Positions 1-6,112 are shown, numbered from the stretch's first letter. The stretch is 9,640 nucleotides of DNA from JBOHUX01 sp050734915 (GCA_050734915.1 JBOHUX010000083.1:1-9640), one strand, 5' to 3'. Made by a program: numbers and translations. The notes: a model not told the origin generated them from the sequence alone.

Positions 1-444
1 CAGGACCAGGATCGCCTCGTAGGGCGCCTGCGGGGGCCAGCCGAGATGGCCGTCCCCGGTCACCACCTTCACGTTCTCGAGGCCGAGCCGGGCCAGGGTG
101 GCGCGAGCCGCCTCTGCCAGCTCGGGCTCCAGCTCGACCGTGACCACGGACCGGCAAAGGCGGGCCAGGACCGCCGCCTGGTAGCCGGAGCCGGTGCCGA
201 TCTCGAGTACGCCTTCGCCGCCCACGAGCCGGAGCGCCTCGGTCATGGTGGCCACCACCAGCGGCTGGGAGATGGTCTGGCCGTGGCCGATGGGGATGGC
301 GCCGTTCTCGTACGCCCTTTCCCGCACCGCCGCGGGGAGGAACTCCTCCCGCGGAATCTCGGCCATGGCGGCCAGCACCCGGGGATCGGTGATGCCGCCC
401 GCCCGCAGCTGGGTCGCGACCATCTCCGCCCGCGCGTCGAGCAT
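1..444 (-). CDS. pcm: Protein-L-isoaspartate O-methyltransferase (N-terminal part, runs off the window)
   Basis: This enzyme uses S-adenosylmethionine to methylate isoaspartyl residues in damaged cytosolic proteins, starting their repair. The 148 codons in the window begin at the ATG whose first base is 444; the C-terminal third lies outside. The visible protein has the family's N-terminal helical region, then the GQTISQP segment (residues 55-61) with the catalytic-site serine at about 59. The SAM-binding motif I follows, VLEIGTGSGYQ (79-89), then the acidic end of strand 2 (VELEPE, 103-108) and a GDGHLGWP segment (130-137) typical of PCMT. The start is supported by family alignment and by a TAGGGT hexamer exactly 6 nt upstream, suggesting a leaderless transcript. 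It is divergent from the phosphoribosyltransferase gene. The family assignment is firm; the only oddity is truncation by the window edge. Confidence 0.95.
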   Translation of the reverse strand, partial: MLDARAEMVATQLRAGGITDPRVLAAMAEIPREEFLPAAVRERAYENGAIPIGHGQTISQPLVVATMTEALRLVGGEGVLEIGTGSGYQAAVLARLCRSVVTVELEPELAEAARATLARLGLENVKVVTGDGHLGWPPQAPYEAILVL

Positions 445-450
445 GGCGCA

Positions 451-456
451 ACCCTA
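451..456 (-). promoter_or_regulatory. Candidate -10 hexamer (TAGGGT) for leaderless pcm
   Basis: Read on the minus strand, TAGGGT is followed by 6 nt (TGCGCC) and then the pcm ATG. This fits a TANNNT -10 element with transcription starting at or next to the start codon. No Shine-Dalgarno sequence and no convincing -35 box are visible. The spacing matches the thiolase and 99-aa protein starts in this window. The call rests on pattern alone. Confidence 0.4.
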
Positions 457-484
457 GATCGTCCGAAGCTGGGGCGGCTGCGGC

Positions 485-490
485 TACAAT
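485..490 (+). promoter_or_regulatory. Candidate -10 hexamer (TACAAT) for the HPRT-fusion gene
   Basis: TACAAT matches the TATAAT consensus at 5 of 6 positions and stands out in a very GC-rich gap between divergent genes. Transcription would start near 497, giving a leader of only about 8 nt before the TTG at 505. I see no good -35 hexamer 16-18 bp upstream. Confidence 0.45.
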
Positions 491-504
491 CGACCCCAGA
501 TCCC

Positions 505-1524
505 TTGGCCGCCACGGCTCCAGCTCACGTTCTGCCCTCACAGTTCAGGCCCGTCAAGCAGCGCTCCCGCCTGACCGGGCGGTCGGGCGCGCCCCACAAG
601 CGGGTCTCGTTCGCCCACCCCTCCGAGCGGGAGTTCGCGCGCTTCCTCGACTACTACCGCATTCGCTGGATCTACGAGCCGGTCTCCTTCCCGATCGCCT
701 GGGAGGGCAGCCGGCTGACGGAGATGTTCACGCCCGACTTCTACCTTCCCGAGCACGATCTCTACCTCGAGCTGACGACCATGAAGCAGAGCCTGGTGAC
801 CCCCAAGAACCGCAAGGTGCGGCGGCTGCGAGAGCTCTTCCCCGAGGTGAACGTGAAGCTCCTCTACCGGCGCGACTACCAGCAGCTGCTGGCGCAGGCC
901 GGGTACGGCGCCCTCGAGCTGCAGACGATCCGCGAAGAGGACATCCAGCAGATCCTCATCTCGCCGGTCGAGTTGGAGACCAGGGTCCGCGCCCTGGCGC
1001 GAAAGGTGTCGCGCGACTACCGGGGCCGGTCGGTGGTGCTGGTCGGGATGCTGAAGGGAATCACCTTCTTCCTGGCCGACCTCGCCCGGCAGATCAGCGT
1101 CCCGATCGGCATCGACTATCTGTCGGTCTCCCGCTACGCGGGGGCGCAGTCGGGGCCTCGGGTGCGCATCGATCGGGACCTCGACTTCTCGATCGAAGCC
1201 CGTGACGTGATCGTGATCGAGGACATCGTCAACACCGGCCTGACGCTCGACTACGTGCTGAGCGTCCTGCGCGCGCGGGCGCCGGCCTCACTCGAGGTCA
1301 TGACGCTGCTCGACCGCCCCGCGCGGCGGCTGGCGCCGGTCCCCGCCAAGTACGTCGGCTTCCAGATCCCGAACGACTACGTGGTCGGCTACGGGCTCGA
1401 CTACAAGGAGCTCTACCGGAACCTGCCCTTCGTGTGCGTGCTGAAGCCGGAGGTCTATGGGGGGCTGAGGCCGCCTGGGGATCCTTCTGGGGTGCCTTCG
1501 CTCTCGCCCCCGGAGGCCTCATAG
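505..1524 (+). CDS. PD-(D/E)XK-like domain fused to a hypoxanthine-type phosphoribosyltransferase
   Basis: This 339-aa protein has two parts. Residues 38-105 resemble a TnsA/Vsr-like PD-(D/E)XK nuclease fold: an acidic helix (HPSEREF, 38-44), a TPDFYLP strand (76-82, Asp78) and LELTTMK (88-94, Glu89), where the usual Glu-x-Lys lysine is replaced by Thr. Residues 140-325 form a purine phosphoribosyltransferase with the LKG loop (Lys184), the PRPP-binding loop EDIVNTGLTL (239-248), a base-contacting lysine (282) and the VVGYGLDY motif (Asp299). The family converts hypoxanthine or guanine plus PRPP to the nucleotide in purine salvage. The loop carries Asn243 where human HGPRT has the catalytic Asp137. 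TTG at 505 is the only ATG/GTG/TTG in frame between the -10 box and the first domain; the frame stays open upstream to 46, but that part overlaps pcm. I recall the fusion from automated annotation of other high-GC bacteria. The role of the nuclease-like part is unknown and it may be inactive. Confidence 0.85.
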   Translation: MAATAPAHVLPSQFRPVKQRSRLTGRSGAPHKRVSFAHPSEREFARFLDYYRIRWIYEPVSFPIAWEGSRLTEMFTPDFYLPEHDLYLELTTMKQSLVTPKNRKVRRLRELFPEVNVKLLYRRDYQQLLAQAGYGALELQTIREEDIQQILISPVELETRVRALARKVSRDYRGRSVVLVGMLKGITFFLADLARQISVPIGIDYLSVSRYAGAQSGPRVRIDRDLDFSIEARDVIVIEDIVNTGLTLDYVLSVLRARAPASLEVMTLLDRPARRLAPVPAKYVGFQIPNDYVVGYGLDYKELYRNLPFVCVLKPEVYGGLRPPGDPSGVPSLSPPEAS

Positions 1525-1598
1525 CCCGAGGCGCCCCCCCGCCCCGCGGCGAGGACACCCGCCGCCTGGCACGGAGACTGGCGGCGTCCCGGCTCGAG

Positions 1599-1961
1599 GT
1601 GCTGGAGTGGCTGGCGGGCCAGCCCTTCACAGCGCTCCTGGAACCCTACCCGATCGCCCACGGCACGCTCCTCCAGACGATGGAGCACATCGTCGTCGAG
1701 AACCATCGGCGCCTCTTCGGTGACGCGCTCCAGCAGAGGTGGACGGCGCCGCGCGCCTACCGCTGGCTCCGCTACGAGAGCCCGGAGCCGGTGGCGCGGC
1801 TGATCGATGGCACGCGCCGCCTCGAGGAGCGCTGGGATTCGCTCTGGGCGGAGCGGAAGGACGCCATCGAACCCGCCGCGCGGTCGGCGATCGAGCACGA
1901 GGCGAAGCACCTCACCGAGCTGCTGAGGACGATCGGCGGGGAGCACGCGCGGGGGCTCTGA
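1599..1961 (+). CDS. Small helical protein, possibly DinB-like metal-binding bundle
   Basis: I do not firmly recognise this family. The 120-aa reading shown is predicted mainly helical, with histidines spaced as in DinB/YfiT-type four-helix bundles: His21, His30 and His36 in an HGTLLQTMEHIVVENHRR segment, and His100 and His104 in IEHEAKHLTEL near the C-terminus. DinB-like proteins bind a divalent metal through such histidines, and many are thiol-dependent transferases; that role is only inferred here. The start is uncertain. GTG at 1599 is the first standard start after the upstream stop but cuts the first predicted helix. GTG at 1434 would overlap the upstream gene by 91 nt. An in-frame ATA at 1521 lies 4 nt after a GGAGG and overlaps the upstream TAG. 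Codon use is G/C-biased at third positions, supporting a real gene, probably co-transcribed with the upstream phosphoribosyltransferase. Confidence 0.6.
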   Translation: MLEWLAGQPFTALLEPYPIAHGTLLQTMEHIVVENHRRLFGDALQQRWTAPRAYRWLRYESPEPVARLIDGTRRLEERWDSLWAERKDAIEPAARSAIEHEAKHLTELLRTIGGEHARGL

Positions 1962-2003
1962 GGGGCGAGTCGGTGCCGCGGGCGCCCATCGCAGACCCGG
2001 TCG

Positions 2004-2009
2004 TACGAT
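2004..2009 (+). promoter_or_regulatory. Candidate -10 hexamer (TACGAT) for leaderless thiolase
   Basis: TACGAT is followed by 6 nt (GAGCGG) and then the ATG at 2016, so the predicted transcript starts at or next to the start codon. No Shine-Dalgarno precedes the ATG, which supports a leaderless message. No clear -35 box is visible. Confidence 0.5.
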
Positions 2010-2015
2010 GAGCGG

Positions 2016-3176
2016 ATGACAGATGCGGTCATCGTGGAGGCGCTCCGAACCCCGATGGGGAAGCGCAACGGCAAGCTCAAGGACCTGCACCCGGTGGTGC
2101 TGGGTTCGATGGTCATCAAGGAGCTGGTCACCCGCTCCGGCCTCGATCCCGCCCAGGTGGACGACGTGGTCTTCGGGTGCGTCACCCAGACCGGCGAGCA
2201 GGGGGCCAACGTCGCCCGCAACGCGTGGCTGGCGGCGGGCTACCCGTTCACGACCCCCGCCACCACCGTGGACCGGCAGTGCGGTTCCAGCCAGCAGGCC
2301 ATCCACTTCGCCGCCAACCTCGTTCAGGCGGACGTCTGCGAGATCGTCATCGCGGGCGGGGTGGAATCGATGAGCCGGGTCCCCCTGGGCGCCAACGCAT
2401 CGGGGCCTGGGAACCCGTTTCCACCCGAGCTCATGGAGCTTCACGAGCTGGTCCCGCAGGGCATCTCCGCCGAGCTGATGGCTCGCAAGTACGGGGTCTC
2501 CAGGCGGGAGATGGACGCTCTCAGCGTGACGAGCCACGAGCGCGCCGCCGAGGCGACCGAGAAGGGCCACCTCAGGCGCCAGATCATGCCCATCGAGCTG
2601 CCCGACGGCGAGGGCGAGGTCGAGGTGATGGACCGCGACGAGGGGATCCGCTACGACGCCAGCTACGAGGCGGTGGCGGCACTCCCGCCGGCGTTCCACC
2701 CTGAGCACAGCATCACCGCCGGCAACTCGAGCCAGATCACCGACGGCGCCGCCGCCATCCTGATCATGAGCGCGGAGAGAGCGCGGGCCCTCGGCCTCAG
2801 GCCGCGCGCCCGGATCATCGCCCAGGCGGTGGTGGGCACCGACCCGGTCACCATGCTCGAAGGCCCCATCCCCGCCACCACCGCGGTGCTCAAGAAGGCC
2901 GGGCTGGAGCTCGACGAGATCGATCTCTTCGAGGTCAACGAGGCCTTCGCCTCGGTGGTGCTGGCCTGGGCCAAGGAGACCGGCGCCGACCTCGGGAAGA
3001 CCAATGTCAACGGGGGCGCGATCGCGATCGGACATCCGCTGGGGGCGTCGGGAGCCCGGCTGATGAACCACCTCCTATACGAGCTGGAGCGGCGCGATCT
3101 TCGGTACGGGCTGGAGACGATGTGCTGCGGGGGCGGCCTCGGAACCGCCACCATCATCGACCGCCGCATCGACTGA
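2016..3176 (+). CDS. Thiolase / acetyl-CoA C-acyltransferase
   Basis: This 386-aa protein has the normal length and all catalytic elements of a thiolase. It would carry out CoA-dependent cleavage of 3-ketoacyl-CoA in beta-oxidation, or the reverse condensation of two acyl-CoAs. The acyl-accepting cysteine is Cys89 in DRQCGSSQQA. NEAFAS, the GHPLGASGAR loop with His340 and the C-terminal MCCGGGLG motif, with the acid/base cysteine at about 370, complete the active site. The DRQCGSSQQ pocket and the GGVESMSRVP segment resemble degradative acyltransferases of the FadA/FadI/FadA5 group more than biosynthetic PhaA, but the substrate cannot be read from sequence. The ATG at 2016 fits the family N-terminus (MTDAVIVEALRTPMGK). 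It appears to have its own leaderless promoter, separate from the gene 54 nt upstream. No partner dehydrogenase or hydratase is in the window. Confidence 0.93.
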   Translation: MTDAVIVEALRTPMGKRNGKLKDLHPVVLGSMVIKELVTRSGLDPAQVDDVVFGCVTQTGEQGANVARNAWLAAGYPFTTPATTVDRQCGSSQQAIHFAANLVQADVCEIVIAGGVESMSRVPLGANASGPGNPFPPELMELHELVPQGISAELMARKYGVSRREMDALSVTSHERAAEATEKGHLRRQIMPIELPDGEGEVEVMDRDEGIRYDASYEAVAALPPAFHPEHSITAGNSSQITDGAAAILIMSAERARALGLRPRARIIAQAVVGTDPVTMLEGPIPATTAVLKKAGLELDEIDLFEVNEAFASVVLAWAKETGADLGKTNVNGGAIAIGHPLGASGARLMNHLLYELERRDLRYGLETMCCGGGLGTATIIDRRID

Positions 3177-3195
3177 CCCTTTGGCCAGCTCGGCC

Positions 3196-3220
3196 TCCGG
3201 CGGCGCCCGTCATCGCCGGA
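3196..3220 (+). terminator. Weak hairpin after thiolase
   Basis: Arms TCCGGCG (3196-3202) and CGCCGGA (3214-3220) can form a 7-bp stem with an 11-nt loop 20 nt after the thiolase stop. No T-run follows, so intrinsic termination is doubtful. Its position between two separately transcribed genes is the main support. Confidence 0.25.
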
Positions 3221-3266
3221 TGTAAAGACATGTTATGAGACGGGCGCGGGGCGGGCGCGGCGGCGT

Positions 3267-3272
3267 TACCAT
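3267..3272 (+). promoter_or_regulatory. Candidate -10 hexamer (TACCAT) for the short GGDEF gene
   Basis: TACCAT fits the TANNNT pattern seen before other genes here and would start transcription near 3279, giving a leader of about 85 nt before the ATG at 3364. A competing possibility is the extended -10-like TGTTATGAG at 3231-3239, within an AT-rich patch (3221-3240) that is unusual for this sequence. Neither has a clear -35 box. Confidence 0.3.
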
Positions 3273-3301
3273 GGCGCCCTTACGGGAGAGAGGAAGGGAG
3301 T

Positions 3302-3376
3302 TTGATCGAGCTCGATACCGGGGCCGCCGGCGGCCTCAGTTCGGCCTGCCCGGGGAGCAACGGATGGCCGAGGTGA
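3302..3376 (+). CDS. Possible 24-codon leader ORF upstream of the GGDEF gene
   Basis: A purine-rich, Shine-Dalgarno-like run (AGAGGAAGGGAG, 3289-3300) sits just before a TTG at 3302. The TTG opens a 24-codon frame ending in TGA at 3374-3376. Its last base is the A of an in-frame ATG of the diguanylate cyclase (TGATG), the classic layout for translational coupling. The peptide resembles nothing I know. The alternative is that this ribosome-binding site is a chance purine run in the leader. Confidence 0.25.
   Translation: MIELDTGAAGGLSSACPGSNGWPR
3352..3357 (+). promoter_or_regulatory. Ribosome binding site (GGGGAG) fixing the GGDEF start
   Basis: GGGGAG lies 6 nt before the ATG at 3364. This favours that start over the longer open frame upstream, whose extra residues are low-complexity Arg/Gly sequence, and over the ATGs at 3376 and 3382. 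Confidence 0.5.
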
Positions 3377-4038
3377 TGGACATGGCCGACGTGGTTCTCT
3401 TCGAGGACGACCGTCGAGACCCGGCGGCCCGCGCGGTTCGCGACCGTCTGGCGGAGCGGCTCGAGCTGCATCCCCGCGAGCTCGGGTCGCTGACCTTCGA
3501 GGTAGCGTCCAGCACGCTGGGGCGGGTCGAGGAGCTGGAGCGCCGGTTGCAGCGGCTGGAGCAGCGGGTCACGGTGGACGAGCTGACCGGGGCGCTGCGC
3601 CGCGGCGCCGGGCACGAGGCGCTGGTCCGGGAGATCGACCGGGCGCGCCGCTGCGCCGACCAGCGACTGGTGGTCGCGTTCGTGGACGTGGACGACCTGA
3701 AGCACGTGAACGACACCGAGGGCCACGGCGCCGGCGATCGGCTGCTGCAGGACGTCGCCGACATCCTGCGCGCGCACCTCCGCTCCTACGACCCCGTCAT
3801 CCGGTGGGGCGGCGACGAGTTCGTATGCGTGCTGCCGGAGGCGGACCTGGAATCGGCGGCACGGCACCTCGAGGAGGTGGCGAGCACCTTCGCCCGGATC
3901 ACCTACGGCCATACCTTCAGCGTCGGATTCGCGGCCCTGGGCCCGGACGACGATCCCGAGGCGATGATCGCCCGCGCCGACGCCGCGCTCTACGGAGAGC
4001 GGCGCCGGAGAAGGGGCGGTGCCGGTTTCGACAGGTAG
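3364..4038 (+). CDS. Diguanylate cyclase (GGDEF domain, short N-terminal coiled coil)
   Basis: This 224-aa protein should make cyclic di-GMP from two GTP. Residues 1-50 are a short acidic segment of unknown role. Residues 51-72 (LGRVEELERRLQRLEQRV) look like a coiled coil that could dimerise the catalytic domains. The GGDEF domain spans about 73-215: DELTGAL at 72-78, the metal-site region FVDVDDLKHVND at 106-117, and the signature RWGGDEF with Gly149-Phe153. The product-inhibition site RxxD (Arg140, Asp143) is intact, five residues before GGDEF. The domain looks catalytically competent and feedback-inhibited. No sensor domain or membrane segment is visible, so it is probably cytosolic. Its last 49 bases overlap the convergent DNA glycosylase gene. 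The C-terminus is a basic Arg/Gly tail. Confidence 0.9.
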   Translation: MAEVMDMADVVLFEDDRRDPAARAVRDRLAERLELHPRELGSLTFEVASSTLGRVEELERRLQRLEQRVTVDELTGALRRGAGHEALVREIDRARRCADQRLVVAFVDVDDLKHVNDTEGHGAGDRLLQDVADILRAHLRSYDPVIRWGGDEFVCVLPEADLESAARHLEEVASTFARITYGHTFSVGFAALGPDDDPEAMIARADAALYGERRRRRGGAGFDR

Positions 4039-4613
4039 GGCGAGTCGAGACAGAAGCGCCAGGGCCGTGCCGCCCACTCCCGGGCGTAGCCGACCCCGAT
4101 CCGTGGCCCGGCGACGATGGGCGCGGGCCGCAAGCCGTCGTCGAGCAGGTAGAGCCGGGGCGGCTCGAGCGCTGCCGCGTTGAGTGAGCGATCGATCTGA
4201 AGCGCCCGGCAGACCAGCCCCGGCCCGTTCGCCCGGGACACTCCCGGCCCGGGGTCGAGTGCTCGGACCAGGATCGCCTCCGGCATGCCCTCCGGTTGGC
4301 AGACGAAGTTCAGGCAGTAGTGCATCCCGTAGACGAAGTAGACGTAGGCGCGCCCCGGGGGCCCGAACATGACCTCCGTGCGTGGCGTCCGGCCGCGGGA
4401 GGAGTGGGCGGCGAGATCATCGGGGCCCTTGTAGGCCTCCACCTCCACCAAGCGCCCCCAGAGCGCCAGCCCCCCGATCTCCCGGACCAGCAGCTTGCCG
4501 AGCAGCTGGGGCGCCACCTCGAGCGGATCACGGGCGAAGAAGGCCGCCGGCAGGACCTGGCCCTGCGGTGGCCGGCGATCAGAGGGCGGGCCGGGTCGGC
4601 TCACGGCCGGCAT
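3990..4613 (-). CDS. 3-methyladenine DNA glycosylase (AAG/MPG family)
   Basis: This enzyme starts base-excision repair by cutting alkylated or deaminated purines from DNA. The 207-aa protein has the core motifs of the eukaryote-like alkyladenine glycosylase family: LLGKLLVR (37-44), VEVEAYKGPDDLAAHSSRGRTPR (56-78) with Glu59 matching human AAG Glu125, MFGPPGRAYVYFVYGMHYCLN (82-102) with the DNA-intercalating and base-stacking tyrosines, NGPGLVCRALQID (129-141), and PRIGV and PWRF near the end. The ATG with first base 4613 gives the usual length; the frame is open further upstream inside the neighbour. The start lies inside the last 35 bases of the upstream same-strand GAF-GGDEF gene, so translation may be coupled. 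The 3' end overlaps the convergent GGDEF gene by 49 bp. The first 18 residues are a Pro/Arg-rich extension. Confidence 0.93.
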   Translation of the reverse strand: MPAVSRPGPPSDRRPPQGQVLPAAFFARDPLEVAPQLLGKLLVREIGGLALWGRLVEVEAYKGPDDLAAHSSRGRTPRTEVMFGPPGRAYVYFVYGMHYCLNFVCQPEGMPEAILVRALDPGPGVSRANGPGLVCRALQIDRSLNAAALEPPRLYLLDDGLRPAPIVAGPRIGVGYAREWAARPWRFCLDSPYLSKPAPPLLRRRSP

Positions 4614-6042
4614 GGTATCGCCGGCGCGCCTGGCCCCGTCGCTTGTCCGCGTAGAGAGCACGGTCGGCAAGCTCGAACAGTCCCCTCGCGCTGAGGCCCG
4701 GGTGCCAACCCGCGGCTCCGAAGCTCAGCTGCAGCGCGACTGGCAAACGGCCCGACCGGTTGATGTCGGCCAGGGCGCCACCAATCCGGGCCGCCACCTC
4801 GTCGGCCCGGGCCACCTCCGCCTCCGGCATGGCGAGGGCAAACTCGTCGCCTCCCAGCCGGGCACAGATGTCGCCCACCCGGACCACCTTCCGGAGGGCC
4901 TCGGCGACGGCGCGGATGGCCTCGTCGCCGATGTGATGCCCGTGCCCGTCATTGATCTTCTTGAGCCGGTCCAGGTCCATGAGCAGGATGCTGAACGATC
5001 GGCGGTGACGGCGAGCGGAGGCCACCTCGCGCACGATCGCCCGGTCGAACTCGGGGCGGTTGACGAGGCCCGTCAGGTAGTCGGTGCGCGCCTCCAGCCG
5101 GTGCTGCCGGGCGTGCTCGAGCGCGATCGAGACCTGCTCCGCGATGTGGGCCACGAAGGCTGTCTCCGAATCGCTCAGGCGGCGGTCCTCCCGGGTGCCC
5201 AGCACCATCACGCCGAGGACCTCCTGGCGGCGCCGGAGGGCGACGGCGACGAGGTTGTAGGGGGCCGCCGGCAGTCCCGCCACGGCGGGCAGACCGCCCT
5301 GGATCGGGCCCGGGCAGGACAGCGCCTGGCCGATCAGGGCGCTCAGCGGCCGGCCCCCCGGGTCGAGGACCTCCAGCTCACGGCCGTCGGCACCATAGCT
5401 GGCGGCCAGAACCGGCGCGGAATCGAGGCCGGTCATCGCCCACAGGGCGCCCACCTCCATCCTCACCGCGCGGGCGGTCTCGCCGAGCGCGGCGGCGGCG
5501 ACCTCGTCCACCTCCAACGACTCGTTGACCGCCCTGCCGATGGTGATCAGGACCTGAAGCTCGGCGCGCTGCTCGCGGAACCGCTCCCCCATTCCCTCCA
5601 CGTAGCCGCGGGCGAGCTCCAGCGTGATTGCCTCCTGCGCCCGGCTGAGGCGTTCCTGAGCCAGGATGACCACATCCTCCCCGCCGAAACCCCGCCGGGA
5701 CCGCCTCAGGATCGTCTCCAGCATCACCCGGCGCTGAGCGGAGATCGCCTCCAGGCTGAGATCGAGGATCAGCCCCTGTCGCGACCGGCGCCGGCCGAGG
5801 TCGCGGAGGACCTCGGGCAGCACCTCGGGCAGCTCCTCGCCCCTGCAGGCGCCACAGAACACCGCCGTGAGCGCCATCAGGGTCGGCTCCACGCGCTCAC
5901 CCTGCTCGACGAGGAAGGACGCGTACCCGGGCACCGACCGCCGCACCTCGCGGACGCCGGCGGCGATCAGGCCAGGCCGCAGGGAGAGCTCGGCCGCCAG
6001 TTGCCGCAGCGATCGTTCGGGGTCGGATGTGGGGATGGCCAT
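4579..6042 (-). CDS. GAF-GGDEF diguanylate cyclase with N-terminal helical sensor region
   Basis: This 487-aa protein probably makes cyclic di-GMP in response to a signal. Residues 1-155 are helical and resemble, in a general way, N-terminal sensor regions of RsbR or PucR type (weak call); they contain a CGAC pair (Cys63, Cys66). A GAF domain spans about 165-315, starting ELQVLITIGRAVNESLEVDE and ending in the linker helix FVAHIAEQVSIALEHARQH. The GGDEF domain starts at about 320 (DYLTGLVNR), with LMDLDRLKKIND at 354-365, the inhibitory RxxD site (Arg388, Asp391) and GGDEF at 397-401, all intact. No membrane helices are seen, so it is likely cytosolic. ATG at 6042 is chosen, with a TTG immediately before it as alternative; neither has a strong ribosome-binding site. 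The upstream extension of the frame is Arg/Pro-rich and not protein-like. The gene overlaps the glycosylase start by 35 nt and is probably in one operon with it. Confidence 0.9.
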   Translation of the reverse strand: MAIPTSDPERSLRQLAAELSLRPGLIAAGVREVRRSVPGYASFLVEQGERVEPTLMALTAVFCGACRGEELPEVLPEVLRDLGRRRSRQGLILDLSLEAISAQRRVMLETILRRSRRGFGGEDVVILAQERLSRAQEAITLELARGYVEGMGERFREQRAELQVLITIGRAVNESLEVDEVAAAALGETARAVRMEVGALWAMTGLDSAPVLAASYGADGRELEVLDPGGRPLSALIGQALSCPGPIQGGLPAVAGLPAAPYNLVAVALRRRQEVLGVMVLGTREDRRLSDSETAFVAHIAEQVSIALEHARQHRLEARTDYLTGLVNRPEFDRAIVREVASARRHRRSFSILLMDLDRLKKINDGHGHHIGDEAIRAVAEALRKVVRVGDICARLGGDEFALAMPEAEVARADEVAARIGGALADINRSGRLPVALQLSFGAAGWHPGLSARGLFELADRALYADKRRGQARRRYHAGREPTRPAL

Positions 6043-6106
6043 CAATGGTCCGGCACACCACTCCGGCCCGCCGCTCCGGCTGCCCGGCCGGCCTCGGGAG
6101 GGTTCA

Positions 6107-6112
6107 CTATTA
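6107..6112 (-). promoter_or_regulatory. Possible -10 hexamer (TAATAG) in the divergent GGDEF-fbaB gap
   Basis: The 188-bp gap between the two divergent genes is GC-rich except for an AT-rich island at 6103-6116. On the minus strand it reads TAATAG, about 65 bp before the GAF-GGDEF start. On the plus strand it reads TATTAG, about 117 bp before fbaB. It could serve either gene. No matching -35 box is evident, so the orientation is a guess. Confidence 0.25.

Noticed and set aside
46..504. In-frame upstream extension of the HPRT-fusion gene to an ATG at 46
   Set aside because: It runs antisense through pcm, which has firm motifs on the other strand. The encoded residues are low-complexity, and a -10 box at 485-490 sits inside the extension.
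1972..1986. GGTGCC/GGCGCC hairpin before the thiolase promoter
   Set aside because: The 6-bp stem has a G-U pair and a 3-nt loop and lacks a T-run. Such stems are common by chance at this GC content.
1455..3071. Very long minus-strand open frame (538 codons) opposite the DinB-like and thiolase genes
   Set aside because: It is the antisense shadow of the thiolase and its neighbour. Its composition (Arg, His, Gly and Pro-rich, no recognisable motifs) is typical of antisense frames in GC-rich DNA, while the plus strand has clear catalytic motifs.
3297..3310. GGGAGTTTGATC resembling the conserved 5' end of 16S rRNA
   Set aside because: Only about a dozen bases match, and what follows is not rRNA but the leader and coding region of the GGDEF gene.
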